NCBI GenBank assembly: GCA_937901915.1
Contig: CALGUD010000049.1
Coordinates: 1 to 49,573 of the forward strand
Source: an uncultured Flavobacteriaceae bacterium
GTDB lineage: Bacteria > Bacteroidota > Bacteroidia > Flavobacteriales > Flavobacteriaceae
Direction: 5' to 3'
DNA length: 49,573 nt
A program made the translations under genes and the position numbers. Positions 24,050 through 33,130 of the stretch are shown here, one piece after another (position 1 is the stretch's first letter; each line of letters opens with the position of its first letter). The notes below the pieces were generated by a model. That model was not told where the DNA came from. It worked only from the letters and a program-made list of their open reading frames with translations, and made no database searches.

Positions 24050-24271
24050 ATGTATTGGACATTAGAATTAGCATCTTATTTAAGTGATGCGCCATGGCCT
24101 GCTACAAAGGATGAGTTAATAGATTACTCTATCAGAACGGGCGCTCCATTAGAAGTAGTTGAGAACCTGCAAGCAATGGAAGATGAGGGAGAAATGTATG
24201 AATCTATTGAAGAGATATGGCCAGACTACCCTACAGAGGAGGACTACCTCTGGAATGAAGATGAATATTAA
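24050..24271 (+). CDS. DUF2795 family small acidic protein
   Basis: A 73-residue acidic protein: MYWTLELASYLSDAPWPATK, DELIDYSIRTGAPLEVVENL and a highly acidic C-terminus (YPTEEDYLWNEDEY). The layout matches DUF2795 proteins, which in Bacteroidota often sit just upstream of secA as here. Promoter and terminator bracket it, so it is a highly transcribed single-gene unit. Its function is not known; the position next to secA hints at, but does not prove, a link with export. Confidence 0.88.
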   Translation: MYWTLELASYLSDAPWPATKDELIDYSIRTGAPLEVVENLQAMEDEGEMYESIEEIWPDYPTEEDYLWNEDEY

Positions 24272-24287
24272 ACCATGAAACGTTAAC

Positions 24288-24316
24288 AAAAAAGTCTCTC
24301 TAGAGGCTTTTTTTTT
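24288..24316 (+). terminator. Terminator between DUF2795 and secA
   Basis: AAAAAAGTCTC (24288-24298) pairs with GAGGCTTTTTT (24303-24313, one G-T pair) around TCTA, with the T run extending to 24316. Partial read-through could still reach secA, which starts 29 bp later. Confidence 0.85.
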
Positions 24317-24345
24317 GCGTAATTTTATAAAAAATATAACCACAA

Positions 24346-27300
24346 ATGAGTTTCTTAAATTCAGTAATTAAAGTTTTTGTTGGAGACAAATCTCAAAAGG
24401 ATATAAAAGAAATACAACCTCTTGTTGAACAGATAAAATCCTTTGAAAGTTCTTTAACTTCACTTTCACACGATGAACTTCGGGCAAAAACCCAATTTTT
24501 CAAAGATAAAATAAAAGAGGCACGGGCATCTGTTGATGAACAGATAACTAAATTAACTGAAGAATCTGAAACCTCTGAAGACATAGATAGAAAAGAAGAT
24601 ATTTATAGTGAGATCGATCGGTTGAGAGATGAGGCTTATGCTATTACTGAAAAAACTTTAAACGAATTACTACCTGAAGCCTTTGCTGTTGTAAAAGAAA
24701 CAGCTAAACGCTTTACAAATAACCCTACCATTACAGTTACAGCATCTCCCTTTGACAGGGAAATTTCCGGTGATAAGGATTATGTTACGTTAGACGGTGA
24801 TAAAGCCATTTGGAGCAATTCATGGGATGCTGCGGGAAAAGAAGTAACGTGGGACATGGTTCACTATGATGTTCAGCTCATAGGGGGTATAGCCCTACAC
24901 CAAGGTAAAATTTCAGAAATGCACACGGGTGAGGGTAAAACGTTAGTAGCAACACTTCCGGTGTATTTAAACGCACTTACCGGTAACGGAGTACACCTTG
25001 TAACCGTAAATGACTACCTGGCAAAGCGTGACTGCGCCTGGATGGCTCCTATTTTCCAGTTTCATGGACTTACGATTGATTGTGTCGATAATCACAGGCC
25101 AAATTCCGACGCCAGAAGAAAAGCATATGAATCTGACATAACCTATGGAACCAATAATGAATTCGGATTTGATTACCTGCGTGACAATATGGCCCACTCC
25201 CCTAATGATTTAGTGCAGCGACCACACAACTATGCCATTATTGATGAGGTCGATTCTGTTTTGGTAGATGACGCCCGTACACCGTTAATTATCTCAGGCC
25301 CTGTCCCGCAGGGAGACAGGCATGAATTTAATGAATTAAAACCCAAAGTATCAGATTTGGTTAATAAACAACGCCAGTATCTTACCGGGGTTTTGGCAGA
25401 AGCCAAAAAGCTTATTACAGAGGGGAACCTTAAGGAAGGTGGTATTAAATTACTCCGCGTTTACAGGGGCCTCCCAAAAAATAAAGCATTAATAAAATTC
25501 TTAAGTGAAGAAGGAATAAAACAATTGCTTCAAAAGACTGAAAATCAGTATATGCAGGATAATAACCGTGAGATGCATATAATTGATGAGGACTTATGGT
25601 TTGTAATTGATGAAAAAAATAATCAGATAGAACTTACCGATAAAGGTATTGAATATATTTCCGGGGATACAGATCCTGATTTCTTTGTTATGCCCGATAT
25701 TGGTACTGAAATAGCCAAAATTGAAAAACAAAATCTACCTGTTGAAGAAGAAGCGGAATTAAAAGAAACCTTATTTAAGGATTTTGGAATAAAAAGTGAA
25801 CGTATTCATACAATGAGTCAGCTCTTAAAGGCATATGCCCTTTTTGAAAAAGATGTTGAATATGTAGTTATGGATAATAAAGTAATGATTGTTGATGAGC
25901 AGACCGGACGTATAATGGATGGGCGCCGTTATTCAGATGGATTGCACCAGGCCATTGAAGCCAAAGAGAATGTCAAGATAGAAGCCATGACTCAAACCTT
26001 TGCTACAGTTACCTTACAAAATTATTTCAGAATGTACAGGAAACTTGCAGGTATGACAGGTACAGCTATTACCGAGGCAGGTGAATTCTGGGAAATCTAC
26101 AAACTGGATGTAATGGAAATACCTACAAACAGACCTATTGCCCGGGATGATAAAAATGACCTTATCTATAAAACAAAACGGGAAAAATACAATGCCGCAA
26201 TTGAAGAAATTGTAAACCTGGTTAACCAGGGGCGGCCGGTTCTGGTAGGTACAACATCGGTTGAAATTTCGGAGTTGTTTGCACGGATGCTTACAATACG
26301 AAAAATACCACATAATGTATTAAATGCCAAGCTTCATAAAAAAGAAGCTGATATCGTTGCCGAAGCGGGTAAATCTGGTGTAGTAACCATTGCCACCAAC
26401 ATGGCAGGCCGGGGTACTGACATTAAATTGTCTGATGAAGTAAAAAAAGCCGGCGGATTGGCTATTATTGGTACCGAACGACATGATTCCAGGCGAGTAG
26501 ACAGACAGTTAAGAGGTCGTTCCGGACGTCAGGGAGACCCGGGAAGTTCTCAGTTTTACGTATCGTTAGAAGATAACCTGATGCGATTATTCGGATCGGA
26601 CAGAGTAGCAAAAATGATGGATAAAATGGGGCATGAAGATGGCGAGGTTATTCAGCATTCCATGATGACAAAATCTATTGAACGTGCTCAGAAAAAAGTT
26701 GAAGAAAATAATTTTGGTATACGAAAACGTTTATTAGAGTATGATGATGTAATGAATGCCCAGCGTGAAGTTGTTTATAAGCGCCGCAGACATGCGTTGC
26801 AAGGAGAAAGATTAAAGGTGGACATTGCCAATATGATTTTTGATACTTGCGAAGCCATTGCAGACACCAATAAAATGGCAGACGACTATAAAAATTTTGA
26901 ATTTGAACTAATTAAATATTTCTCTATAGCTTCTCCTATCTCACAAGAGGAATTTAAAACCTTATCTGTTCAGGAAATTTCCCTGAGGTTATATAAAGAA
27001 GTATACAAACATTACCAGGAAAAAATTGTCAGAAATGCCGAAATGGCTTATCCGGTAATAAAAAATGTCTTTGAAACGCAGGGTGATAAATTTGAGCGTA
27101 TTGTAGTTCCTTTTTCCGATGGAAATAAAACAATCAATGTTATTACCAATTTAAAAGATGCATATGAATCTAAAGGTAAAAAGCTGGTTTCTGACTTTGA
27201 AAAAAATATCAGCCTCGCAATTATTGATGATTCCTGGAAAACACATCTACGTAAAATGGATGAGTTAAAACAATCTGTACAGTTGGCAGTCCACGAACAG

Positions 27301-27702
27301 AAAGATCCTTTGCTTATCTATAAATTTGAAGCATTTGAGCTTTTCAAAATAATGATAGATAAGGTAAACAGGGAAGTGATATCGTTTTTATTTAAAGGCG
27401 AACTGCCTACACAAGATACCGCATCCATACAGGAAGCTAAACAGGTTCGTAAAAAAGAAAGTTATGAAACCTCTAAAGAAGAAGTTCTTAACAGTAACGA
27501 ACTTGCTGCCCAAAACCGTGCCGCCGGACAAAACCAAAAACGCCCGCAGGTTACTGAAACTATTGTAAGAGATAAGCCCAAAATAGGTCGTAACGACCGT
27601 ATTACAATTAAGAACGTAATGTCAGGAGAAAATAAAACCCTTAAATATAAACAAGCCGAGCCTTTAATAAATAAGGGAGAATGGGTTATGGTTGAAGATT
27701 AA
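24346..27702 (+). CDS. secA: Preprotein translocase ATPase SecA
   Basis: The motor that pushes unfolded preproteins through SecYEG. Walker A is EMHTGEGKTLVATLPVYL near residue 190, the DEAD-like box is IIDEVDSVLVDDARTPLI, and the second helicase half has TNMAGRGTDIKLSDEV and QLRGRSGRQGDPGSS. At 1118 residues it is about 200 longer than E. coli SecA. Part of the excess is an insertion at about 335-480 between the nucleotide-binding and preprotein-binding regions, usual in this phylum. The C-terminus lacks the zinc-binding CxC tail and ends instead in ITIKNVMSGENKTLKYKQAE plus a short tail. Confidence 0.97.
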   Translation: MSFLNSVIKVFVGDKSQKDIKEIQPLVEQIKSFESSLTSLSHDELRAKTQFFKDKIKEARASVDEQITKLTEESETSEDIDRKEDIYSEIDRLRDEAYAITEKTLNELLPEAFAVVKETAKRFTNNPTITVTASPFDREISGDKDYVTLDGDKAIWSNSWDAAGKEVTWDMVHYDVQLIGGIALHQGKISEMHTGEGKTLVATLPVYLNALTGNGVHLVTVNDYLAKRDCAWMAPIFQFHGLTIDCVDNHRPNSDARRKAYESDITYGTNNEFGFDYLRDNMAHSPNDLVQRPHNYAIIDEVDSVLVDDARTPLIISGPVPQGDRHEFNELKPKVSDLVNKQRQYLTGVLAEAKKLITEGNLKEGGIKLLRVYRGLPKNKALIKFLSEEGIKQLLQKTENQYMQDNNREMHIIDEDLWFVIDEKNNQIELTDKGIEYISGDTDPDFFVMPDIGTEIAKIEKQNLPVEEEAELKETLFKDFGIKSERIHTMSQLLKAYALFEKDVEYVVMDNKVMIVDEQTGRIMDGRRYSDGLHQAIEAKENVKIEAMTQTFATVTLQNYFRMYRKLAGMTGTAITEAGEFWEIYKLDVMEIPTNRPIARDDKNDLIYKTKREKYNAAIEEIVNLVNQGRPVLVGTTSVEISELFARMLTIRKIPHNVLNAKLHKKEADIVAEAGKSGVVTIATNMAGRGTDIKLSDEVKKAGGLAIIGTERHDSRRVDRQLRGRSGRQGDPGSSQFYVSLEDNLMRLFGSDRVAKMMDKMGHEDGEVIQHSMMTKSIERAQKKVEENNFGIRKRLLEYDDVMNAQREVVYKRRRHALQGERLKVDIANMIFDTCEAIADTNKMADDYKNFEFELIKYFSIASPISQEEFKTLSVQEISLRLYKEVYKHYQEKIVRNAEMAYPVIKNVFETQGDKFERIVVPFSDGNKTINVITNLKDAYESKGKKLVSDFEKNISLAIIDDSWKTHLRKMDELKQSVQLAVHEQKDPLLIYKFEAFELFKIMIDKVNREVISFLFKGELPTQDTASIQEAKQVRKKESYETSKEEVLNSNELAAQNRAAGQNQKRPQVTETIVRDKPKIGRNDRITIKNVMSGENKTLKYKQAEPLINKGEWVMVED

Positions 27703-27726
27703 AGGAATTTCATAAAATATATTCAC

Positions 27727-27757
27727 AAAACGCTTTGTTTGACCAAAGCGTTTTTTT
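27727..27757 (+). terminator. Rho-independent terminator of secA
   Basis: CGCTTTG (27731-27737) pairs with CAAAGCG (27744-27750), extended by AAAA/TTTT, followed by a T run to 27757. Confidence 0.92.
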
Positions 27758-27873
27758 ATGATCAGTTACCATTCATAACTAAGGATCCAACTCACAAAAA
27801 AAATTAGATTAAAATATTTTTGAATAGGTTATTAGTAAGGAATTCAGTATTATTAGGACTTAAATGATAAAAA

Positions 27874-28545
27874 ATGATCATGAGGCTTATAAAATTGAAT
27901 TCTTTGCTTTTTATTTTATTTTTTGCTGTTAGCTGTCAGTCCAAATCAAGCGATAAAGAAGTAGCGATTACCGGCGACTCACAACCGGATCTATCGCAAT
28001 ACGAAACGGCATATTTTGCCAGTGGCTGTTTTTGGTGTGTTGAAGCAGTATTTGAAAGTGTGAAAGGTGTGAAAGAAGTTGAAAGCGGTTATTCGGGTGG
28101 TAGTGAAAAATATCCTACTTACAAACAGGTTAGCTACGGAAAAACAAGTCATGCAGAAGCAGTAAAAGTATATTACGACCCCAATATAATTTCTTTTGAA
28201 ACTCTGGTAAAGGTTTTCTTCGGGTCACATGATCCCACAACTCTAAACCAGCAAGGGCCTGATAAAGGATCTCAATATCGCTCAATTGCTTTTTATAAAA
28301 ATGAAAAAGAAAAAGAAATTATTGATAATTACATAAAAAAGCTTGAGACAGATAAAGTTTTCGGAGATCCGATCGTAACCCAGGTAAAAGCGTTTAAAAA
28401 ATTCTGGAAAGCTGAGGAATACCACCAAAATTATGAGAAACTTCATCCCAATAATTCCTATGTAAAAAATGTATCTGTACCCAGGTTAAATAAATTTAAA
28501 AAACAGTTTCCCGACCTTCTAAAAGAAGATGCAAAACTACATTGA
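27874..28545 (+). CDS. msrA: Exported peptide-methionine (S)-S-oxide reductase (lipoprotein MsrA)
   Basis: Repairs methionine-S-sulfoxide in oxidised proteins. The 223-residue chain has a lipoprotein signal peptide (LNSLLFILFFAVSC, lipidated Cys21) before the MsrA domain, which opens with YFASGCFWCVEAVFESVKGV; Cys52 is the catalytic nucleophile. Downstream are VSYGKTSHAEAVKV, GSHDPTTLNQQGPDKGSQYR and EEYHQNYEKLHP. The N-terminal extension implies a periplasmic, membrane-anchored repair enzyme. Its stop codon abuts that of the convergent gene: the palindrome TGATCA provides both. Confidence 0.94.
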   Translation: MIMRLIKLNSLLFILFFAVSCQSKSSDKEVAITGDSQPDLSQYETAYFASGCFWCVEAVFESVKGVKEVESGYSGGSEKYPTYKQVSYGKTSHAEAVKVYYDPNIISFETLVKVFFGSHDPTTLNQQGPDKGSQYRSIAFYKNEKEKEIIDNYIKKLETDKVFGDPIVTQVKAFKKFWKAEEYHQNYEKLHPNNSYVKNVSVPRLNKFKKQFPDLLKEDAKLH

Positions 28546-29994
28546 TCATTCAATTTTAACGTTGCTGAGTGTAGCAACAATACTCACACTTTTATTGTTA
28601 TCATCTCTTATGTTGTACCCTTTAGCCAACTGATTGGAATACTTTTTTGTTACATCTAAATTTAAACTTTTCGGATACTTAACTTTTGAATCCGTAGAAC
28701 TACAATGAAAATCATAAGCTACTGATTGAGGCAGGAACAAAGTTGCATCAGAATTATCCAATATGATTTCAAGGCGTTTAAATCCTTCCTGTACATTATT
28801 AATATTTAAGTTTCCGAAACTATTATTTAAAATAGCATCCTCGGAAATAGTGCCGATGACTACATCAGATGACCTTGAAATTAATTTCATGCTTTTTACA
28901 TTCTTCAGATCTACCTCTTTCACATAATTTACTTTCAATTCTCCATAATTCCAGGTTTCAACTTTAACAGGTGAATAGGATGCTTCAATCACCGAATTTT
29001 CTCCGTCAATAACAACAGCCATGAACCTTGTGTGGGATAAGATTGCGTTTATGTTTTCATACTTATCTGCCAGGGTTACTTCACCATGCCTTACATTCAT
29101 TTTAATTTTTGCTTTTTTTGGCATTTTGATCTTTATAGTTTTTTTCACTTTTAGTTTTTTGTTTGCTGCAGATGAATAATAAAAAACATTGGGTTTGGAA
29201 CTGTTTTTCTTAAACTCGTCCATGGCCTCCCTTCTAGCTTCTTGAGCCTGGTTTATAGAATTTTTTATAGCATTGCGTTGTTCTTGCATTGCCTTTTTTC
29301 GTGCTTCTCCGACTTCTTTCATGGCAGCCCTCTGCACCTGCATTTTTTCGATACGCTGTTGCCGGATTTCATTACGGTATTCTTCAATTTCCTTTTTGTG
29401 AAGTTGAACAAATTCTCTTTGTTTTTCCACCTCCTGTTTCCATTGATCCAGATCGGCTTTAAAATTCTCATTAAAACTCTTTTTCCAACTCTCCAGGTAT
29501 TTATCGCCGTCTTGTTTATACGCTTCATAATCAAATGAAAAGTTTTCAAAATTTACCGGAAGCGGGGGTAAAGGTGGTAGTGGTGGTATTTCGGGTATAA
29601 CCACTTCGGCTGGCACTATATTCACAAAATCAAAGTCAAAGTCTGAGACCAAAGTTATATCCCGGTTCTGAGAGGACCAATGCATAGGCTTTGTTGTTAC
29701 TGAAACCTTTGTACTATTTCCAACAGCTTCAAAATTCCAGCTTTTAAAATATTCTTCTGCTTCTTCCTTTGATAAACCTTCAACTTCTATTATTGCTTCA
29801 ACTTCAACTGTATTTTTATTCCAGGTCTCAAATTTAATATCTGCATAACTGGTATTTATATCCACTTCCACATCACTATTCACTTTAAACGTTTCTGTAA
29901 AATTTTTAGTCTCCTTCTGAGCAAAAGCAACTAGAGAGAAAACAATAAAGTTTAATATTGTTAATTTAAACTTGTGGGTTTGCATAGGTGTCAT
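28546..29994 (-). CDS. Exported adhesin-like (DUF4097-type) protein split by a coiled-coil insertion
   Basis: A protein of about 482 residues. ATG 29994 is chosen; a TTG lies two codons upstream and another ATG at 29985. A signal peptide (FKLTILNFIVFSLVAFAQ) is followed by a beta-rich part with INTSYADIKFETWNKNTVEV. Next come a proline run (EIPPLPPLPPLP), about 110 residues rich in Glu, Lys, Arg and Gln likely to form a long helix, and a second beta-rich region with MNVRHGEVTLADKYENINAI and FGNLNINNVQ. Both beta parts resemble DUF4097/putative auto-transporter-like head repeats. It overlaps the anti-sigma-like gene and is the last gene of the ECF operon, so it may be the sensed or regulated surface component. 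Confidence 0.7.
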   Translation of the reverse strand: MTPMQTHKFKLTILNFIVFSLVAFAQKETKNFTETFKVNSDVEVDINTSYADIKFETWNKNTVEVEAIIEVEGLSKEEAEEYFKSWNFEAVGNSTKVSVTTKPMHWSSQNRDITLVSDFDFDFVNIVPAEVVIPEIPPLPPLPPLPVNFENFSFDYEAYKQDGDKYLESWKKSFNENFKADLDQWKQEVEKQREFVQLHKKEIEEYRNEIRQQRIEKMQVQRAAMKEVGEARKKAMQEQRNAIKNSINQAQEARREAMDEFKKNSSKPNVFYYSSAANKKLKVKKTIKIKMPKKAKIKMNVRHGEVTLADKYENINAILSHTRFMAVVIDGENSVIEASYSPVKVETWNYGELKVNYVKEVDLKNVKSMKLISRSSDVVIGTISEDAILNNSFGNLNINNVQEGFKRLEIILDNSDATLFLPQSVAYDFHCSSTDSKVKYPKSLNLDVTKKYSNQLAKGYNIRDDNNKSVSIVATLSNVKIE

Positions 29995-30553
29995 CTTCAA
30001 TATTTTTTAATTCGTTTAATTTTTCCTTTAATCTTTCAAGCAATTGTAACCGGAATTGCAAATTGTTTATTAATGCGTTAATGGTCTGTTCATTTGGCCC
30101 TATCTCATTTAACTCATGGGTAAGGTTCTTATATTCATCATTTAATTCACTAAGCCGGAGTAAATATTTATCTATAATTTTCTTGTTTTCTTCACCGGGT
30201 TCCAGATCCAGCAACTCCAGATTAATATTTGTAACATAATACTCTTCAATTTTTTTGAGTTCAGGCGATATATCACCAAGGGTAAGCTGAGTATTAGTTG
30301 TGAAATTCTTTACAGGAAAATCCATTACAATAACCTTTTCAGCAGGTTTATTTAAGTAGGTATAGGATAAAAAACCTACTGTTATCAAAAAAACTACAGA
30401 AGCAGCAACTTGAACCAGTAAAAGTGTATTGCTTTTCTTTTCGGGAAACTCCTTCTTGAGCATAGACTTAAATTTCTTTTCATGCTTCTCCGGCATTTTA
30501 AGGATTTCCTGCTTTCTTTCCTTTTTAAATAGATCTCTAATGTCTTGTGTCAT
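29966..30553 (-). CDS. Putative anti-sigma factor, single-pass membrane protein
   Basis: A 195-residue protein with a basic cytoplasmic N-terminus (1-42, including FKKERKQEILKMPEKHEKKF), one transmembrane helix at about 43-66, and a periplasmic part that becomes a long coiled-coil-like helix (about 120-190). No classical zinc anti-sigma motif (HxxxCxxC) is visible. The role is inferred from position: its start overlaps the ECF sigma gene by 17 bases and its end overlaps the adhesin-like gene, so all three are co-translated. Confidence 0.7.
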   Translation of the reverse strand: MTQDIRDLFKKERKQEILKMPEKHEKKFKSMLKKEFPEKKSNTLLLVQVAASVVFLITVGFLSYTYLNKPAEKVIVMDFPVKNFTTNTQLTLGDISPELKKIEEYYVTNINLELLDLEPGEENKKIIDKYLLRLSELNDEYKNLTHELNEIGPNEQTINALINNLQFRLQLLERLKEKLNELKNIEDDTYANPQV

Positions 30554-31079
30554 TTTGTTTTTGCATTAATAGTTCTTTTAACTGTATTTTTCCCCTCATA
30601 AGCTGAGTCCTGGACGTTGTTTCAGGTATTTTCAGTATTTCCGACATTTCACTATGATCATAACCTTCAATTAAATACAGCATAACAACATATTTGTATT
30701 TTTCAGGTAATGATTCAATAGCATATTTTACTTCGTCAATACAGATTCTATCTTCTATAGTCCAATCGTCATCGTCACTTATGTGCAAATAACCTTCGTC
30801 TAATGACTGATGAACTTGATGTTTTGATTTCAAAAAATCAATACAATTGTTAATAACTATTCTTTTTAACCAGGCACCAAAACTAACTTCACCTTTATAC
30901 TGATCTAATTTTTTAAATGCTTTAATAAATGATTCCTGGGTTACATCCATAGCATCATCTTTATTTTTTAAAAATCGAACAGAAACGCAAAACATGGCAT
31001 TACAATACTGATTGTAAAGTTTAAGTTGAGCCTTTCGGTCATTTTTTTTGCATTTTTCAATCAAGTCAACTTGAAACAT
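30537..31079 (-). CDS. ECF-type RNA polymerase sigma factor
   Basis: A 180-residue sigma-70 family factor. Region 2 (about 10-80) includes AMFCVSVRFLKNKDDAMDVT and QESFIKAFKKLDQYKGEVSF, which bind the -10 element and core polymerase. After an acidic linker (HISDDDDWTIED), region 4 (about 120-172) has ESLPEKYKYVVMLYLIEGYD and a helix-turn-helix HSEMSEILKIPETTSRTQLM. It starts a three-gene operon with a membrane anti-sigma candidate and an exported adhesin-like protein. Such units usually respond to envelope signals and often regulate themselves; the target genes are unknown. Confidence 0.93.
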   Translation of the reverse strand: MFQVDLIEKCKKNDRKAQLKLYNQYCNAMFCVSVRFLKNKDDAMDVTQESFIKAFKKLDQYKGEVSFGAWLKRIVINNCIDFLKSKHQVHQSLDEGYLHISDDDDWTIEDRICIDEVKYAIESLPEKYKYVVMLYLIEGYDHSEMSEILKIPETTSRTQLMRGKIQLKELLMQKQNDTRH

Positions 31080-31174
31080 GCCGGCGTTAGTTTTTATTTA
31101 AGATTCTACTCCTGAAATATAGAATCATTTTGGTTTTGGTTACAATTGCTTTTCATTCTTAAAGACGAAACAAA

Positions 31175-31182
31175 TATCTTTG
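31175..31182 (+). promoter_or_regulatory. Candidate -7 box for the aldose epimerase gene
   Basis: TATCTTTG fits the consensus exactly and lies 106 bp upstream of the TTG start at 31288, in the divergent gap with the sigma gene. The -33 is weak (TTTC at a 20-bp spacing). Confidence 0.4.
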
Positions 31183-31287
31183 TGTTGCAAAAAAGCTGTT
31201 TTTAAAAAAAAATAATACCTGAAAAGTTGTTATTTATTGATTTTCAGCTAAAAATCTATATGAATTTAATTATTAAATATTTAAAGT

Positions 31288-32241
31288 TTGGAACAAATTT
31301 CTATTCATAATCAATACCTCAAATTAGTTTGCATAAATTACGGAGCTACTATTAAAAATCTTTTTTTAAAAGATAAAAATGGCGTCGAAACAAATGTAAT
31401 ACTCGGTTTTAATGAACCTGAAAATTATTTAACGAATCCTTATTACATTGGAGCCAGTGTTGGCAGGTTTGCAGGCAGAATAAGTGATGGCGGTTTTATA
31501 ATTGATGGTAAACGTTATCCAATTTACAGTCCTGATGGTGTGCATTTACACGGTGGAAAAAATAATTTTTCACAGAAATACTGGGAAATAGAAGAAATCA
31601 ATACAAGCGAAACACCCTTTGTGAGATTTTCATACTTCAGTCCGCATCTGGAAGAAGGCTATCCGGGTAATTTACAAGTATATGTTACTTACAAATTAGA
31701 TGGAAATAAGCTAGTTATTACCTATGAAGCTGAAACTGATGAGAACACTATAGTGAATTTAACGAATCATAATTATTACAATCTTAACGGCAAGGGGAAC
31801 ATACTGGATCATGAACTGCAATTAAAAGCCCCACAATACCTTGAAGTTAATGAAAAACAATTAGCCACCGGGAAGCTTAAAGATGTAAACAATACCCCAT
31901 TTGATTTCATAGAAACAAGAAAAATTGGCGATCATAAGGATTTTAAGGGTATTGATGATTGTTTTACGTTGGAAGATAAAGATAGCATTGCCACATTATA
32001 TTCTTCACATAGCGGTATTGAAATGAAAGTAAGTACCAATCAACCCGGGGTAGTTATTTTTACGCCAAAAGAACTTCCTGAAGCAAATTATACTAATGAA
32101 TCAGTTCCCGAATTTTCATCTATTTGTTTTGAAACCCAAAATTATCCGGATGCTCCTAACAAACCACATTTTCCATCGGCTGAATTAAAGAAAGGTGATA
32201 AATATTTTAATAAAAGTGAATTTGAATTTTCTATAAGATAA
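31288..32241 (+). CDS. Aldose 1-epimerase (galactose mutarotase family)
   Basis: Interconverts alpha- and beta-anomers of hexoses. The 317-residue protein has the substrate-binding SVGRFAGRISDGG, His88 (GVHLHGGKNN), catalytic His161 (NLTNHNYYNLNGKG), Asp223/224 (GIDDCFTLED) and the catalytic base Glu282 (SICFETQNYPDAPN). The start is unusual: a stop lies two codons upstream of TTG 31288 and no Met occurs until about residue 247, so the TTG is the only reasonable initiation codon. That gives the N-terminus EQISIHNQYLKLVCINYGAT, as expected for the family. Confidence 0.93.
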   Translation: MEQISIHNQYLKLVCINYGATIKNLFLKDKNGVETNVILGFNEPENYLTNPYYIGASVGRFAGRISDGGFIIDGKRYPIYSPDGVHLHGGKNNFSQKYWEIEEINTSETPFVRFSYFSPHLEEGYPGNLQVYVTYKLDGNKLVITYEAETDENTIVNLTNHNYYNLNGKGNILDHELQLKAPQYLEVNEKQLATGKLKDVNNTPFDFIETRKIGDHKDFKGIDDCFTLEDKDSIATLYSSHSGIEMKVSTNQPGVVIFTPKELPEANYTNESVPEFSSICFETQNYPDAPNKPHFPSAELKKGDKYFNKSEFEFSIR

Positions 32242-32297
32242 AATTATAAACAACCTCTTTTTTACATATAACCTACCTTTGTATAACATTTTTGTAC

Positions 32298-33017
32298 ATG
32301 CAAATGAAACACGAATTTACAATCATCGTTCCGGTTTATAATGAAGAGGAAAATTTACAAAGGGTAGAAAAAGTATTGCTTAATTATTTAAAAATTGCTA
32401 CCAAAAAAACAAAAGTACTTTTTGTAAATGATGGCTCTAAAGACAAAAGCCATCAATTAATTGAAAAAATATGCAAAAGGAATAGTGATTTTCATTTTAT
32501 TCAATTTAATAAAAACCGGGGGTTAAGCACTGCCATTAAAGCGGGGATTGACTATACAGACACAGAACTTCTGGGCTATATTGATTCTGACCTGCAAACA
32601 GTTCCGGAGGATTTTAACATATTGCTTGAATATATTGACGAATATGATCTAGTGAATGGTGTAAGATTAAACCGTAACGATTCATTTATAAAAAATCTGT
32701 CCTCTAAAATTGCTAATTCCATACGCAGGGGGTTTACACATGATGCGATGGATGACACAGGTTGTCCGCTTAAAGTAATTAAAACAGTTTACGCAAAACG
32801 AATCCCCTTTTTTAATGGTATACACCGTTTTTTACCCGCCATGATATTGCTGCAGAATGGAAAAATAAAGCAAGTTCCTGTTCAACATTTTCCCAGAATG
32901 GCAGGTATTGCTAAATTTGGTTTGTGGAACCGAATTTTAAGTCCTTTAGCAGATTGTTTTGTTTATCTGTGGATGAAAAAAAAGTATATTCATTACGAAA
33001 TAATAAATAAAGGTTAA
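32298..33017 (+). CDS. Family 2 glycosyltransferase (dolichol-phosphate mannosyltransferase-like)
   Basis: A GT-A fold glycosyltransferase of about 239 residues. It begins EFTIIVPVYNEEENLQRVEK, with LFVNDGSKDKSHQLI binding the nucleotide and GYIDSDLQTVPEDF carrying the DxD metal site; GIHRFLPAMILLQNGKI matches the polyprenyl-phosphate mannosyltransferase group. No C-terminal transmembrane helix is seen, so the enzyme is cytoplasmic or membrane-associated. ATG 32298 is preferred to a TTG at 32292; ATG 32304 is also possible. A box TACCTTTG (32274-32281) ends 16 bp before the ATG. Lipid-linked sugar synthesis for the envelope is the likely role. Confidence 0.88.
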   Translation: MQMKHEFTIIVPVYNEEENLQRVEKVLLNYLKIATKKTKVLFVNDGSKDKSHQLIEKICKRNSDFHFIQFNKNRGLSTAIKAGIDYTDTELLGYIDSDLQTVPEDFNILLEYIDEYDLVNGVRLNRNDSFIKNLSSKIANSIRRGFTHDAMDDTGCPLKVIKTVYAKRIPFFNGIHRFLPAMILLQNGKIKQVPVQHFPRMAGIAKFGLWNRILSPLADCFVYLWMKKKYIHYEIINKG

Positions 33018-33130
33018 ATTGGTTATTTCATTGATCATTGTTGTATAATTTACAGAAGGAGAAAAAATTAAATCTTAACTTTACCGGTAATTTTAGATTT
33101 CGAAATAATATTCGATAACTTATAGAAAGT

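Noticed and set aside
24346..27702. SecA insertion and missing zinc tail as a novelty
   Set aside because: Both are, as far as I recall, usual for SecA in this phylum.
28543..28548. Interlocked stop codons of msrA and the convergent gene (TGATCA)
   Set aside because: A neat arrangement but expected by chance among convergent genes.
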